Shown here piece after piece: positions 8,740 to 18,207 of a stretch of 64,000 bases of DNA. Where the stretch lies: NCBI RefSeq assembly GCF_002807685.1, contig NZ_PEAX01000001.1, positions 620,001 to 684,000 on the forward strand. Direction: 5' to 3'. The translations under genes were made by a program, and so were the position numbers. Each line of letters opens with the position of its first letter. Position 1 is the first letter of the stretch. Origin of the DNA: Neoalteromonas flava (GTDB lineage: Bacteria; Pseudomonadota; Gammaproteobacteria; Enterobacterales; Alteromonadaceae). The notes beneath the pieces were generated by a model. It saw nothing but the letters and a program-made list of their open reading frames with translations, was not told where the DNA came from and made no database searches.

Positions 8740-9834
8740 GTGAGTGCTACTACACTTTTCGACCCCATTGATTTTGCTTCAGGTTCTCTAAAAAATCGCT
8801 TTGTACTTGCACCACTGACTCGTGGTCGCGCTGGCAGCGAACGTGTTCCAAATGCGTTAATGGCCGAATATTACCAGCAACGTTCAAGCGCTGGACTGCT
8901 TATTACTGAGGCCACAACCATTTCAGCTGAAGGTAATGGTTGGGTAAATTCACCGGGAATTTACACCGCTGAAATGACGGCTGCGTGGCGACAAGTCACC
9001 GATACAGTACATCAACAAGGCAGTCGAATAATCTTGCAGCTTTGGCATTGTGGACGCGCGTCACACAGCGACTTCCACAATGGCGAGCTCCCTTTGTCGG
9101 CGTCAGCAGTGAAATTAGAAGGCGACCATATCCATACGCCACAGGGCAAAAAAAGCTATGAAGTCCCAAGAGCGATGACCAAGGATGATATTGCGCGCAC
9201 CATCGAAGATTATCGTAAGGCTGCTGATAATGCTAAACAAGCGGGCTTTGATGGCGTTGAAATTCACGCCGCTAATGGCTACTTGATTAATCAATTTTTA
9301 GATGGTCGCAGCAATCAACGTGATGACGAATACGGCGGTAGTATCGAGAATCGATACCGTTTTCTTGGCGAAGTTGTCGACGCAGTTTTGAGTGTATGGC
9401 CGGCTTCACAAGTGGGTGTTAGGTTGTCACCCAATGGCGTATTTAACGACATGGGCTGTGATGATTACCGCGAGCTCTTCACGTACGTTACCCAGCAGTT
9501 GAATAAACATGCGCTTGGCTACCTGCACGTAATGGATGGCCTCGCCTTTGGTTTCCATGAGCGCGGTGCACCTATGCAGCTAAGTGAGTTTAGACCCCTA
9601 TTTGATGGGCTATTGATGGGTAATTGCGGCTATGATCAAGCAACTGCAGAGCAAGCAATTGCCAATGGAGAGGCAGATTTGATTGCCTTCGGTCGCCCCT
9701 ATATTAGTAATCCTGATCTACCGCAACGGATGCAGAATGGTTGGCCACTCGCACCGGCGGACGACATGACCTATTGGTACACCGATGGTGCACAAGGTTA
9801 CACGGATTACGCAACCTACAGGGAAGAGGTTTAA
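8740..9834 (+). CDS. Old Yellow Enzyme family alkene reductase (NemA-like)
   Basis: FMN-dependent, NAD(P)H-using oxidoreductase of 364 residues that reduces activated C=C bonds or nitro groups. A TIM barrel is indicated by conserved family blocks: ATTISAEGNGW near 60-70, LQLWHCGRASH near 99-109, and EIHAANGYLINQFLDGRSN near 177-195, which holds the substrate-binding His/Asn pair (HAAN) and catalytic Tyr. The C-terminal ADLIAFGRPYISNPDL block binds the FMN phosphate. The GTG start at 8740 has CAGGAGA seven bases upstream. It converges with the SRPBCC gene, overlapping it by four bases at the stops. Confidence 0.95.
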   Translation: MSATTLFDPIDFASGSLKNRFVLAPLTRGRAGSERVPNALMAEYYQQRSSAGLLITEATTISAEGNGWVNSPGIYTAEMTAAWRQVTDTVHQQGSRIILQLWHCGRASHSDFHNGELPLSASAVKLEGDHIHTPQGKKSYEVPRAMTKDDIARTIEDYRKAADNAKQAGFDGVEIHAANGYLINQFLDGRSNQRDDEYGGSIENRYRFLGEVVDAVLSVWPASQVGVRLSPNGVFNDMGCDDYRELFTYVTQQLNKHALGYLHVMDGLAFGFHERGAPMQLSEFRPLFDGLLMGNCGYDQATAEQAIANGEADLIAFGRPYISNPDLPQRMQNGWPLAPADDMTYWYTDGAQGYTDYATYREEV

Positions 9835-10262
9835 CTCAACACTAAGCGTGACAGCTTCTCAAGGCAATCTATCCAGCCTTGTTGATGCTGATCACGCTCT
9901 GCATCGTTGGCAAAGCCACTGTGAGTAAGCGTTAGTTCACAGGTATCTTCAGCGCTGGCGACAAAAACCACATCAACTTCTGTCATGATGGTCTCTTCAG
10001 CATTATCTGCCCATGCCCACGAATAGCGTAAGTGAGCGTTTTCTTTAATCTGCAAATATTGGCCCACTAATTGAAACTGTTGTCCTGTAGGTTCTTGCAT
10101 GGTGAGACTATATTTGCCACCTTCGACGAAACTCGACATCACCTGTACAACAACAGAAGCGCCTGGTGCAAACCACTGGACCAATTGTTCGGGTTGGGAA
10201 AACGCAGCAAACACTCGTTCAACTGGCGCGTGCAGACTAATACTAAGGGATAACTGACTCAT
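9831..10262 (-). CDS. SRPBCC (AHSA1-type) domain protein
   Basis: A 143-residue START-like fold protein. The N-terminal block APVERVFAAFSQPEQLVQWFAPG and the C-terminal GWIDCLEKLSRLV helix are characteristic of AHSA1/activator-of-Hsp90 type SRPBCC proteins, which bind hydrophobic ligands or act as stress-related adaptors. No catalytic residues can be assigned. It is cytosolic, stands alone on the minus strand and converges on the alkene reductase gene with a four-base overlap of stops. Confidence 0.85.
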   Translation of the reverse strand: MSQLSLSISLHAPVERVFAAFSQPEQLVQWFAPGASVVVQVMSSFVEGGKYSLTMQEPTGQQFQLVGQYLQIKENAHLRYSWAWADNAEETIMTEVDVVFVASAEDTCELTLTHSGFANDAERDQHQQGWIDCLEKLSRLVLS

Positions 10263-10454
10263 CTCTGATCCTAACTGCTTATTTGGTTATAAAGCTATTA
10301 TCGGCCACTATGCAGCAAACAACACTAATGAATGTAATACGTTACCCTATGCAGATAGAGGACAGACAGAAAGATGTGAACTAATTTAAATTAGCGTCGC
10401 TACGCTGGCCTAAAAAACACGATAGTTTTATATCGATAACCGCAAAAGCGCATC

Positions 10455-10485
10455 GGGCGAAGATAAAGACCGTTTGTCTTCGCCC
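10455..10485 (-). terminator. Hairpin after the PLP enzyme gene
   Basis: GGGCGAAGA (10455-10463) and TCTTCGCCC (10477-10485) form a perfect nine-base stem 20 bases past the stop of the minus-strand PLP enzyme gene. A T tract does not follow directly, so termination may be inefficient or need Rho. Confidence 0.5.
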
Positions 10486-10504
10486 TGGCGCTATTTACTT
10501 TCCC

Positions 10505-12307
10505 TTAGTTCATCAAAGATTGCATGCTTGGCATGGCGGCAAAGTGCTGCTGACTAACTTCCATTGCCGTTTTATTAAATAACGCTTCAATCTCATCCGC
10601 GCCCATAAATTGTGCAGAGAAGCCCGGAACTGCAGGGTCAATATGCAACTTAGCCGCATGGATGAAGTGTGCAATCAATGCTTTCACATTATCGGTTCCC
10701 ATTGCGATCCGCATGGTCGTCATATAAATCTGTGCCTTGCGTTGCTCTTCAGCGCTCAATTCACTGTGTGAAGTCAGTGCGGGGCATAAAATGATGGTGT
10801 TAGTTTGACCGATGCTGACCTGATGACCAAACGCTGGCTCCAAGGCATCAAAGAAACGCACAAATGTGTCACGATCCATTTCTGCTGACTCCATGTCCAC
10901 AGTAAATAGACTGCAAGGCCAGCCATTATTCATTGATGCTTGGCGAATCGCAGCATTTTTATGGTCATCCAGAGCGTTTGAATTTACATTAAACGCCGGG
11001 TGGGCATGCAAAAATTGGGTAAACACTTTGGTGTTAATTACTTTTTGCATGATCCGCTGCGGCAACGTTTTCATGCCAGTCAGTACATCAAAAGCTTTTT
11101 CTGAATCGAGGAAAGCGCCCTTAATATAGTAAACATCCCAAAACATCGTACGTGACCAATCCCAACCGTTTACACAATCGCCTTTCGATTGGAACATACG
11201 ATAAGCTTCACCAATAACCACCCCAGCGGTAGTGGCACCAGTACCACAAATATCTTTGGTATAGCTATGCACAATATAATCTGGGCGGGCATCTTTATCA
11301 GGGTGTTGCAGTGGTTGTGACAAGACGGGTGTTGCTAGAGTGCTGTCTAACATCACCAAGGCATCGTGTTGGTGCGCGATACGTGTAATTCCAGCCACAT
11401 CCAAAATATAGCCATGTGGATTACAAGGTGATTCCAGATAAACGTGCATTGCTTTACCTGCCTGCAAACGATCAGCATGGGTCACTTGCGCTTCGGCAAA
11501 GCATTTAGCAAAGTCTTCTGCGCTATAGCCATCAAACCAGACAAGCTGAATATCCATACGATTAGCGCGAGCGAAGAAGTCATGTAGAAGCTGGAATACT
11601 CCACCATATACATTGCGCGAAACCACCAGCACATCACCATGGGTTAGCACATTCGACAACAAAGCATCGATTGCGGCCATGCCCGAGTTAAAGTTCCAGG
11701 CTAGATAGTCAGCCGCATGTGGGCCTGCCTCCATATCAACGATCGCGTTGGCTAGTGAAATATTGGTTGGATTTAGCAAGCGCGAATAAATTTGATGCGT
11801 AGATTCTTTACCCTGAAACGCATCATCCACCCATTCAGTACACGCATACACATAGGTTGCCGTGCGCACGACGACTGGCGTTGCAGAAAACAATGCAGTT
11901 ACATTATCAAACAAAGGATAGTGCGACTTGCCCGTTGTCGTGTCTGTAGACGACAGCGCTTGGTAAGTTGCGCGAAATGGGTTTTGCAGTGAATCTAAGA
12001 TTTTTGCAATTTGGAAGGATAAAAATTTCTTCGCGTTGAAATAAGCAACCTTCTCTTGCTGCCCGATTTGGCTTAACGTTTGCTGGGTTATTTCCCACAG
12101 TTGCATCACACTGGATTGACTCTGATACAAGTGCTCAGCGGCTTCGGCAAGTGCTTTACCATAGTCGGAGTCGCGCGCAATGCCAAAGTGCGCGAGTTGC
12201 TCATCGACCAAGGCAGGAATGGTCGTTGCTTGAGTTGTATTGCGTTTGGGCGACAAGGATTTGGCTTGCATCAACGTGCGCTCAAGCTCTTGTGGGTTGT
12301 TTGTCAT
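10505..12307 (-). CDS. Long Cys/Met-metabolism PLP-dependent enzyme
   Basis: A 600-residue fold-type I PLP enzyme of the trans-sulfuration (MetB/MetC/MetY) superfamily. The PLP lysine is recognisable in VHSYTKDICGTG near residue 351-362, preceded by a conserved Asp strand (ALVMLDSTLATP). About 150 residues at the N-terminus, largely helical, precede the catalytic domain, making it some 200 residues longer than ordinary cystathionine synthases or lyases. Whether it is a lyase, synthase or sulfhydrylase cannot be read from the motifs. It is divergent from the hydroxyacid dehydrogenase gene with a palindrome between them, and is monocistronic. Confidence 0.85.
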   Translation of the reverse strand: MTNNPQELERTLMQAKSLSPKRNTTQATTIPALVDEQLAHFGIARDSDYGKALAEAAEHLYQSQSSVMQLWEITQQTLSQIGQQEKVAYFNAKKFLSFQIAKILDSLQNPFRATYQALSSTDTTTGKSHYPLFDNVTALFSATPVVVRTATYVYACTEWVDDAFQGKESTHQIYSRLLNPTNISLANAIVDMEAGPHAADYLAWNFNSGMAAIDALLSNVLTHGDVLVVSRNVYGGVFQLLHDFFARANRMDIQLVWFDGYSAEDFAKCFAEAQVTHADRLQAGKAMHVYLESPCNPHGYILDVAGITRIAHQHDALVMLDSTLATPVLSQPLQHPDKDARPDYIVHSYTKDICGTGATTAGVVIGEAYRMFQSKGDCVNGWDWSRTMFWDVYYIKGAFLDSEKAFDVLTGMKTLPQRIMQKVINTKVFTQFLHAHPAFNVNSNALDDHKNAAIRQASMNNGWPCSLFTVDMESAEMDRDTFVRFFDALEPAFGHQVSIGQTNTIILCPALTSHSELSAEEQRKAQIYMTTMRIAMGTDNVKALIAHFIHAAKLHIDPAVPGFSAQFMGADEIEALFNKTAMEVSQQHFAAMPSMQSLMN

Positions 12308-12342
12308 AATTATTCTCTTACTGGATTTTATTCCGAATATAA

Positions 12343-12368
12343 TTCGTTTTTAAATAATTATAAACGAA
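12343..12368. promoter_or_regulatory. Candidate operator palindrome between divergent genes
   Basis: Perfect arms TTCGTTT (12343-12349) and AAACGAA (12362-12368) flank a 12-base AT-only spacer in the 163-base gap between the divergent PLP enzyme and dehydrogenase genes. The placement fits a shared operator, but no regulator is encoded next to it. Confidence 0.4.
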
Positions 12369-12470
12369 CGATGTTCCGCAAAAAGAAAATAATCACTCCC
12401 CACTAGGCAAGTAATCTTTACTCAGGCACACTAATCTTCTGATTAATAACGAATAATCGAAACTAACTAA

Positions 12471-13430
12471 ATGCCAGCAAAGCATACCCTGAGTATTTTG
12501 AGTCGCGACGTTGAGCAATATAGCAGGCTCGCGCAGTCAGAACCGGCGCTAGCATCCAGGCTGATTCAGGTCGCCTCAAGTCCGCAGGAGCTTGATCCGC
12601 AACGGGTGGAAATATTACTCAGTGAGCCAGACTTGGCCGTTCAAGTTATACCCGAATGTCCCAATCTGGTCTGGTTACAATCTACCTGGTCAGGTAATGC
12701 ACCGCTCCTCAAACTAACAAAGCGAAATTATGTGCTGACCGCTGCCAAAGGGATCTTTAACGCAGCCATCCGTGAGTATGTGCTGGCGTATTTGTTGTAC
12801 TTCACGCGCAACATGCCTTCCTTTCATCCTCGTCAGGGCGACCCTGAGCATATTCGTCCGCGGCAATGGCAGCCGCCTCAAATAGATACTTTGGCGAACA
12901 AGCGAATTGGTATTTTGGGGGCTGGCAGCATGGCATCGGCATTAGTACCGGTTTTACGCGGCTTTAGCGCAACTATACTCGGTCTCAATCGCTCAGGGCA
13001 AAGTACGGACGAATACACCCAAATGTATGCATTTTCTGACTTGCATCAATTTCTAGCAAAGCTCGACTTCTTAGTGGTTTTATTACCCGATACACCCGAC
13101 ACCCAACATTTACTAAACCAACAAACGCTCGCGCTATTACCCGCACATTGCGTGCTGATTAATGCGGGTCGCGGGAGCACCATCGATGATCAGGCACTAC
13201 TTAATGCCCTAGATCAGAATAGGCTAGGAGCTGCGGTATTGGATGTTTTTGCTCAAGAGCCGTTACCGAGTGAACACCCGTATTGGCAACACCCGAAAGT
13301 CTGGATCACGCATCACACAGCTGCAATCTCAGATCCTAATGCAGTTTTCCAAGTTTTTAACGATAACTTTCAGCGTTGGTCTAGTCACCAACCACTCAAC
13401 TATCAAATCGATTTTAACCGAGGTTATTAA
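12471..13430 (+). CDS. D-2-hydroxyacid dehydrogenase (GhrA-like)
   Basis: Cytosolic NAD(P)-dependent oxidoreductase of 319 residues. The Rossmann motif GILGAGSMA lies near 146-154, the catalytic Arg is in INAGRGS near 229-235, the Glu in FAQEPLPSEHP near 260-270 and the catalytic His in ITHHTAAISD near 280-289, the complete Arg-Glu-His set of the family. Glyoxylate/hydroxypyruvate reductases have a similar size, but the substrate is not certain. The following gene starts inside its stop codon (TAATG), so the two are probably coupled. Confidence 0.93.
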   Translation: MPAKHTLSILSRDVEQYSRLAQSEPALASRLIQVASSPQELDPQRVEILLSEPDLAVQVIPECPNLVWLQSTWSGNAPLLKLTKRNYVLTAAKGIFNAAIREYVLAYLLYFTRNMPSFHPRQGDPEHIRPRQWQPPQIDTLANKRIGILGAGSMASALVPVLRGFSATILGLNRSGQSTDEYTQMYAFSDLHQFLAKLDFLVVLLPDTPDTQHLLNQQTLALLPAHCVLINAGRGSTIDDQALLNALDQNRLGAAVLDVFAQEPLPSEHPYWQHPKVWITHHTAAISDPNAVFQVFNDNFQRWSSHQPLNYQIDFNRGY

Positions 13431-14020
13431 TGCAAATTAACGCTGTTTTTAGAATTGCCGGTATCCTTACCGTGTGTCTCTCAAGTTCCTTACCAGCTGC
13501 CGCGGTTGAGCCAGCAGCAACTTTTTTCACCGACCTTAAGCGCTTGTGTGGTAAAGCATTTGCGGGCACGGTTCGGGTTGATACACCAGCCGGAGCAGGA
13601 TTTTCGGATCAATCGCTTGTGATGCATGTGCGCGAATGCTCTGAGCAAGAAATTCGCATTCCTTTTCATGTGGGTAACGACCGCTCACGCACTTGGGTTA
13701 TCCGCTATGACAAGCACGGACTGAGTTTGAAACATGATCACCGTCACGAAGATGGTTCAGAAGACCGCTTAACCCAATATGGTGGTACGAGTACCACCGC
13801 TGGTTACGCCCAGGTGCAATCCTTCCCAGCTGATCAATTCAGCCAGCAAATGTTTGTCCGTGAAGCTATTCCGCAATCCATGGATAACACCTGGCAACTG
13901 TTGTTGTACCCGAACCAATTCAGTTATCGCATGTATCGGCCAGCGCGTGAATTTCGAGTGGATTTTGATTTAACCAAACCGATCGACGCCCCACCGCCGC
14001 CTTGGGGCGCGACTGAATAG
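13430..14020 (+). CDS. Exported hypothetical protein
   Basis: A 196-residue protein with a signal peptide (cleavage near SLPAAA, about residue 25) and no transmembrane segment afterwards. The mature part has two cysteines (LCGKAF and VRECSE) that could form a disulfide, a His-rich stretch (KHDHRHEDGSED near 102-113) and a C-terminal FRVDFDLTKP tail. I do not recognise a named family. Its ATG overlaps the dehydrogenase stop, and it converges on the GST gene with a single base between stops. Confidence 0.75.
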   Translation: MQINAVFRIAGILTVCLSSSLPAAAVEPAATFFTDLKRLCGKAFAGTVRVDTPAGAGFSDQSLVMHVRECSEQEIRIPFHVGNDRSRTWVIRYDKHGLSLKHDHRHEDGSEDRLTQYGGTSTTAGYAQVQSFPADQFSQQMFVREAIPQSMDNTWQLLLYPNQFSYRMYRPAREFRVDFDLTKPIDAPPPPWGATE

Positions 14021-14021
14021 C

Positions 14022-14597
14022 CTAATCCCTTCTTGGGTCAGTTGCCGTGGCTTCAATGCGATCCACATTACGCTGATGAAAGGCACGTAAATGCCCCATT
14101 TCTGACAAGTCATGCAAGGTCCGGAATTCTATCCAGTCAATTAAACAAAACAAACATATTGCGGGATAGTTCCAGTCGTCAAAAAAACCTCGGTCGACTA
14201 ATTCGTCGAGGTGCTGCAAGCTCGTGTCGATGCGTTCACGTTGAATGCGAAAATACATATGGTCGGCGTCGGTATCAAAATCTGAGCGCTTCAGCAACAG
14301 GATCTGCACAAGAGAATCATTCACTGCATCAATCACTGTCAGTTGATTCTCCTGCTCCCAACTGGGCATTGGATAATCATATTTAGCGCTTAAATAGCGA
14401 AAAATCACACGCGAATCAAAAATAAGATTTTCATCGTCCTCCAGCATGGGTATTTTCATCGCAGGATTACGCTCGGCAAGCAGGGTCCGGTCAGGACCGT
14501 CAAAGATTTGCATATTGATGAATTCATGCTCAGTATTGGCAAGCCAGATCCGCAGTCTGCGAACAAAAGGAGATGTGGTAGAACCGTATAGCTTCAT
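14022..14597 (-). CDS. Glutathione S-transferase family protein
   Basis: A 191-residue cytosolic protein whose N-terminus (MKLYGSTTSPFVRRLRIWL) is a thioredoxin-fold GST start with a Ser/Thr-Ser-Pro-Phe active-site region, followed by the cis-Pro and glutathione-binding segment (MKIPMLEDDENLIFDSRVI near 47-65). The helical C-terminal domain covers about 80-185. It is slightly shorter than classical GSTs. Substrate is unknown, and it stands alone on the minus strand. Confidence 0.88.
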   Translation of the reverse strand: MKLYGSTTSPFVRRLRIWLANTEHEFINMQIFDGPDRTLLAERNPAMKIPMLEDDENLIFDSRVIFRYLSAKYDYPMPSWEQENQLTVIDAVNDSLVQILLLKRSDFDTDADHMYFRIQRERIDTSLQHLDELVDRGFFDDWNYPAICLFCLIDWIEFRTLHDLSEMGHLRAFHQRNVDRIEATATDPRRD

Positions 14598-14646
14598 AGT
14601 TAAATTCTATTTACTTTTTCCTTGAGTATAGCTTAGCAGTTGGCGA

Positions 14647-15627
14647 TCAACGCAGGCAACTTCCGGCCAGCCATTGTTGAATTTCGTGCGCGAAAGTGGC
14701 ACGCCAGCGCTGCGCTGCTTGTTGTTCGCTTAGTCCTTCAACAAATACCAATGCAGGTGCTTCAATCAACATTTCCTGACTAAAACTGACATTGACTAAA
14801 AACTCATAAACACATGGATGTGATTGGGTTAAACCTGGCCAGATCAGCTTTTGGATCCAAACGTCAGTTGGATTGGCACAATCATGGGTCATTTGCGGAT
14901 TTACCCCCCACTTTGGATCACTTTCACACTCTTTTGTGTATGGAGGAAATTTAACGAACTCGCCGGGTATATGTTTTTCGGTCCAATTTGGCGTCCAATT
15001 GTGCAGCAATATTGGCCTTTCACTTTCAGCATACCGCCTGAGTGTTGACCAGAGTTCCGACGAATTGGTCATGCGATTAATAGTAAAATCCAAATTTAAA
15101 GAGCGGATAATTTCAGCATCATGGCTGTCCCATCCGCCACTGAATAAGGTGCCTTTGGTGACTACTTGCTCATCATCAGTGGGCTCGGCAAAAATCGCCG
15201 CACAGGCGTTTAACGCGCGCCAATCGGGTAGACCTGGACAATATTCCTCAACATACTTGGGATACCACCATTCCTCTCGCGCACGCACTTGATGAGTACC
15301 AATGACCAAAATTTGCTTGCGCGCGACAAGTCTATCGTAAGTCTCTGACTTGTCGGGTTCCCAAGCCTCAATCTGAACGTGAGCAACACCAGACCTTAAC
15401 GCACCGAATTGCTCGTTATACTGTAACTGGACAAAGTCTGCAGCTATTCCATGCTCTTCCAGTATCTGGGCAATTGCAACCGTATGCACGCGCTGTGAAG
15501 CCCAATCATTCAGGACAAAACTAACTGGCGGTGGTTTATCTTGACTATAAACACTAGTAACAAACCAGTGGGTTAGCATGGCGACAACAATAAACTTATA
15601 CAAAAGATGACTTCGACTAAGAGACAT
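14647..15627 (-). CDS. Glycine-betaine/OpuAC-type periplasmic binding protein
   Basis: A 326-residue exported solute-binding protein of the ProX/OpuAC family. A signal peptide precedes about residue 30, then the conserved ligand-domain blocks VSFVLNDWASQRVHTVA, GVAHVQIEAWEP and ILLHNWTPNW follow; the tryptophans in these are typical of the aromatic cage for quaternary amines. At least six cysteines in the mature part suggest disulfides. No ABC permease or ATPase gene is adjacent, so it is an orphan binding protein or feeds a transporter or sensor encoded elsewhere. Confidence 0.85.
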   Translation of the reverse strand: MSLSRSHLLYKFIVVAMLTHWFVTSVYSQDKPPPVSFVLNDWASQRVHTVAIAQILEEHGIAADFVQLQYNEQFGALRSGVAHVQIEAWEPDKSETYDRLVARKQILVIGTHQVRAREEWWYPKYVEEYCPGLPDWRALNACAAIFAEPTDDEQVVTKGTLFSGGWDSHDAEIIRSLNLDFTINRMTNSSELWSTLRRYAESERPILLHNWTPNWTEKHIPGEFVKFPPYTKECESDPKWGVNPQMTHDCANPTDVWIQKLIWPGLTQSHPCVYEFLVNVSFSQEMLIEAPALVFVEGLSEQQAAQRWRATFAHEIQQWLAGSCLR

Positions 15628-15812
15628 ACTGATATAAAGGTATAAATAGTAATCAACGTTTAATCAAGTCAGCGTCTGTATTTGGACACTCAACCTTGAG
15701 ATAAAGAAAAGAGCACTGAACTAGCGCATAGTCCGTTTGAACGCTTTAGGCTTGCTATTGATCAGTCAAAAGCACCAAGCTAGTTCGCAACAGTCGATAA
15801 AAGGGATCTACA

Positions 15813-17681
15813 ATGCAGCGCTACGTAAAACCATCAAACAACTCATTTAGCATTAGCACTGCGTTGTGTTTACTGTTACTCGCCTCGAATGCGCATGCTG
15901 GGTGGGAATTAGCGTGGATAGACGACTTCAGTGGTGCATCCGTCAATTGGCAAAACTGGACTGCGCAAACTCAAGCCAATTACAACAATGAAGTGCAATG
16001 CTACACCGATGACGAGACTTCGGCTCAGCGCAATTACGAGGTTTCTGACGGCACATTGAAGATCACGGCTCGACGAATGGATATAGCCTGTCCGGGGCTC
16101 AGCGATGAGCCTCGCACATGGACATCTGGGCGTATCAACAGCAAAGATAAAGCCGAGTTTTTGTACGGTAGAGTAGAAGCTCGACTGCGCTTCCTAGAAC
16201 TAAAAGGGGGCACATGGCCGGCATTTTGGATGTTGGAAAATAGGATCTCTGAACAACCCTTCCAAGGCGACAACGATTTCGCCAATTGGCCAAATCCTGG
16301 CGCGGGCGAAATAGACGTTTGGGAATGGTTTTCCAACTCTGGCAGCAGTTACATTACCAACTTTTTTAATACTGGTGGCTGTGGCAGTGAATATCGTCCG
16401 GTCTATGCTAACGGCAGCACTGATGTTACCGAATACCATACTTATGCGATGGAGTGGACGCCCGATAAAGTTGCCTTTTTTATGGACGACACCTTGGTCG
16501 TGGAACATGACATGACCAACTGTGGGCAATATGAAGAACCCATGTTCGTACTCCTTAATGTCGCAGTGGGGGGTAATCTGGGCGGTGCCATTGATCCCAA
16601 CCTCAATAGCGCAACCTTAGAAATCGATTATGTTGCCCACTGTGCACACTCTACCGCCAATAGCATTGCAGGATGTAGTGCGGCAACCCCAGTTTTGCAA
16701 GATGCGGATGGTGATGGCGTGAGTGATAGTATTGACCAGTGCCCGGATACGCCAGCAGGTGCATCGGTCGATTTTTACGGCTGCCAAATACAAACCGAGC
16801 CAAGCTCAGGTGCAGCAGTTCCAAGCGAATCTGAAGCAAACGTGATTTCACTCTACAGTGACAGTTTCACCAATATTACCGGTATTGACTACAACCCAAA
16901 TTGGGGACAGGCGACAGCAGTTTCCGAAGTCGATTTCGACGGTAATAACGCACTGAAATACACCGGATTAAATTACCAAGGGACCGATTTTAACAATAAC
17001 CGTCAGGATGTTTCTGAATTCGATTACTTGCATATCGATTTTTGGACCTATAATGCCGATGCACTGAGCCTCTACCTGATCAGCCCTGGCCCGGTTGAAA
17101 CGCCTTTTCACTTTGCGGTCGAACAACAAAGCTGGCAACGTCATAAAATTCCGTTATCACACTTTGTTAATGTGGATCTGACCAATACGTTTCAACTTAA
17201 AGTGGAAGGCAATGGAGATGTTTACATCGATAATATTTTCTTTAGTCGTGAAGCAGAGGCCAACATAGCGCCCACAGTCAACCTCACCGCCAGCCAAGGC
17301 AATGGTTCAATCACTGAAATCACTGCCGGGAATGGCGACGTAACCGTAACGGCTGAAATCCAAGATCCGAATGAATCTGATGGGCATGTAGTTGAATGGC
17401 AGGTAGAGGGTGTTGCAACGTATACCGATAATGGCACGTCGATTGTAATCGCTGAAACCAACATCAACGCGAGCCAACTGAATATTTCGGCTACAGTGAC
17501 GGATGATGGCGAACCCCAGTTAACCGCCTCTTCAAGTATAACGCTGACTGTTCAAGCAACAACGCCGACAACACCAGCCCCATCACCAAATCAAGCAAGC
17601 TCATCTGGTGGAAGCTTGAATTACGGCCTGTTGTTGCTGTTAGTAATCAGCTTGCTGAAAATTCCGCAACGATATAAATAA
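15813..17681 (+). CDS. Secreted GH16 glucanase with CBM-like domain and GlyGly-CTERM tail
   Basis: A 622-residue modular secreted glycoside hydrolase. Order: signal peptide (to about residue 29), GH16 catalytic domain (about 30-282) with the nucleophile/acid-base motif EIDVWE (Glu166, Asp168, Glu171), a thrombospondin type 3 calcium repeat (DADGDGVSD...CPDTPAG, about 297-320), a beta-rich carbohydrate-binding-like domain (about 345-475), an Ig-like domain (about 485-580) and a C-terminal SSGGS, hydrophobic helix and basic tail, which matches GlyGly-CTERM sorting signals handled by rhombosortase after type II secretion. Laminarin-type beta-1,3-glucan is the likely substrate. It is monocistronic. 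Confidence 0.93.
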   Translation: MQRYVKPSNNSFSISTALCLLLLASNAHAGWELAWIDDFSGASVNWQNWTAQTQANYNNEVQCYTDDETSAQRNYEVSDGTLKITARRMDIACPGLSDEPRTWTSGRINSKDKAEFLYGRVEARLRFLELKGGTWPAFWMLENRISEQPFQGDNDFANWPNPGAGEIDVWEWFSNSGSSYITNFFNTGGCGSEYRPVYANGSTDVTEYHTYAMEWTPDKVAFFMDDTLVVEHDMTNCGQYEEPMFVLLNVAVGGNLGGAIDPNLNSATLEIDYVAHCAHSTANSIAGCSAATPVLQDADGDGVSDSIDQCPDTPAGASVDFYGCQIQTEPSSGAAVPSESEANVISLYSDSFTNITGIDYNPNWGQATAVSEVDFDGNNALKYTGLNYQGTDFNNNRQDVSEFDYLHIDFWTYNADALSLYLISPGPVETPFHFAVEQQSWQRHKIPLSHFVNVDLTNTFQLKVEGNGDVYIDNIFFSREAEANIAPTVNLTASQGNGSITEITAGNGDVTVTAEIQDPNESDGHVVEWQVEGVATYTDNGTSIVIAETNINASQLNISATVTDDGEPQLTASSSITLTVQATTPTTPAPSPNQASSSGGSLNYGLLLLLVISLLKIPQRYK

Positions 17682-17887
17682 CCCACTACAGGTAATTACA
17701 GTTGTATGAAAATGTGTCTGCAACGCGATGAACATTAAGCTAATGCAGACTAAAAATGCATCAAAATGTTACAACCGTGTTTGGTCGAAGAAATAAGTGG
17801 AATAGGCGTTACCCGTGCAACGATTTGGTCTTTAAAACCTACTATTAAAGGGCAAGCTGATTATTTTGACCCTATGAGGATGAGACC

Positions 17888-18166
17888 ATGCGCCCAATCA
17901 ACAAACGTTTTACAGTAACTCTTTTGGCATTATTTAGCGGAGTCGCTAGTGCTAACCCCTTTACCCCAACTCAAATTAATGATGCTGTTTATGTATCCCT
18001 TGCTCATGAAGTAGCCACAGTACAACAAGCCCTGCATGAAGAGCTGCAAGCAGATCTCAGTTGTGAAATTAAGAATGTGGGTGAACGAGCTAGATTTGCA
18101 TCAAAAGCGCAACCCATGATGCTGGCATTATCAGCTAAAAAGTCGGATACAAGCGCTTCTGAGTAA
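17888..18166 (+). CDS. Small exported hypothetical protein
   Basis: A 92-residue protein with a signal peptide (MRPINKRFTVTLLALFSGVASA) followed by a short soluble helical region (ALHEELQADLSCEIKNVGERAR) and a Ser/Lys-rich tail. One cysteine remains in the mature form. TGAGGATGAG just upstream of the ATG provides a ribosome binding site. No family is recognised. It lies alone between the GH16 gene and the convergent erpA gene. Confidence 0.65.
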   Translation: MRPINKRFTVTLLALFSGVASANPFTPTQINDAVYVSLAHEVATVQQALHEELQADLSCEIKNVGERARFASKAQPMMLALSAKKSDTSASE

Positions 18167-18207
18167 ATGCGTATACACAGAATGTTACCTGAGTACTGCT
18201 AACGTGT

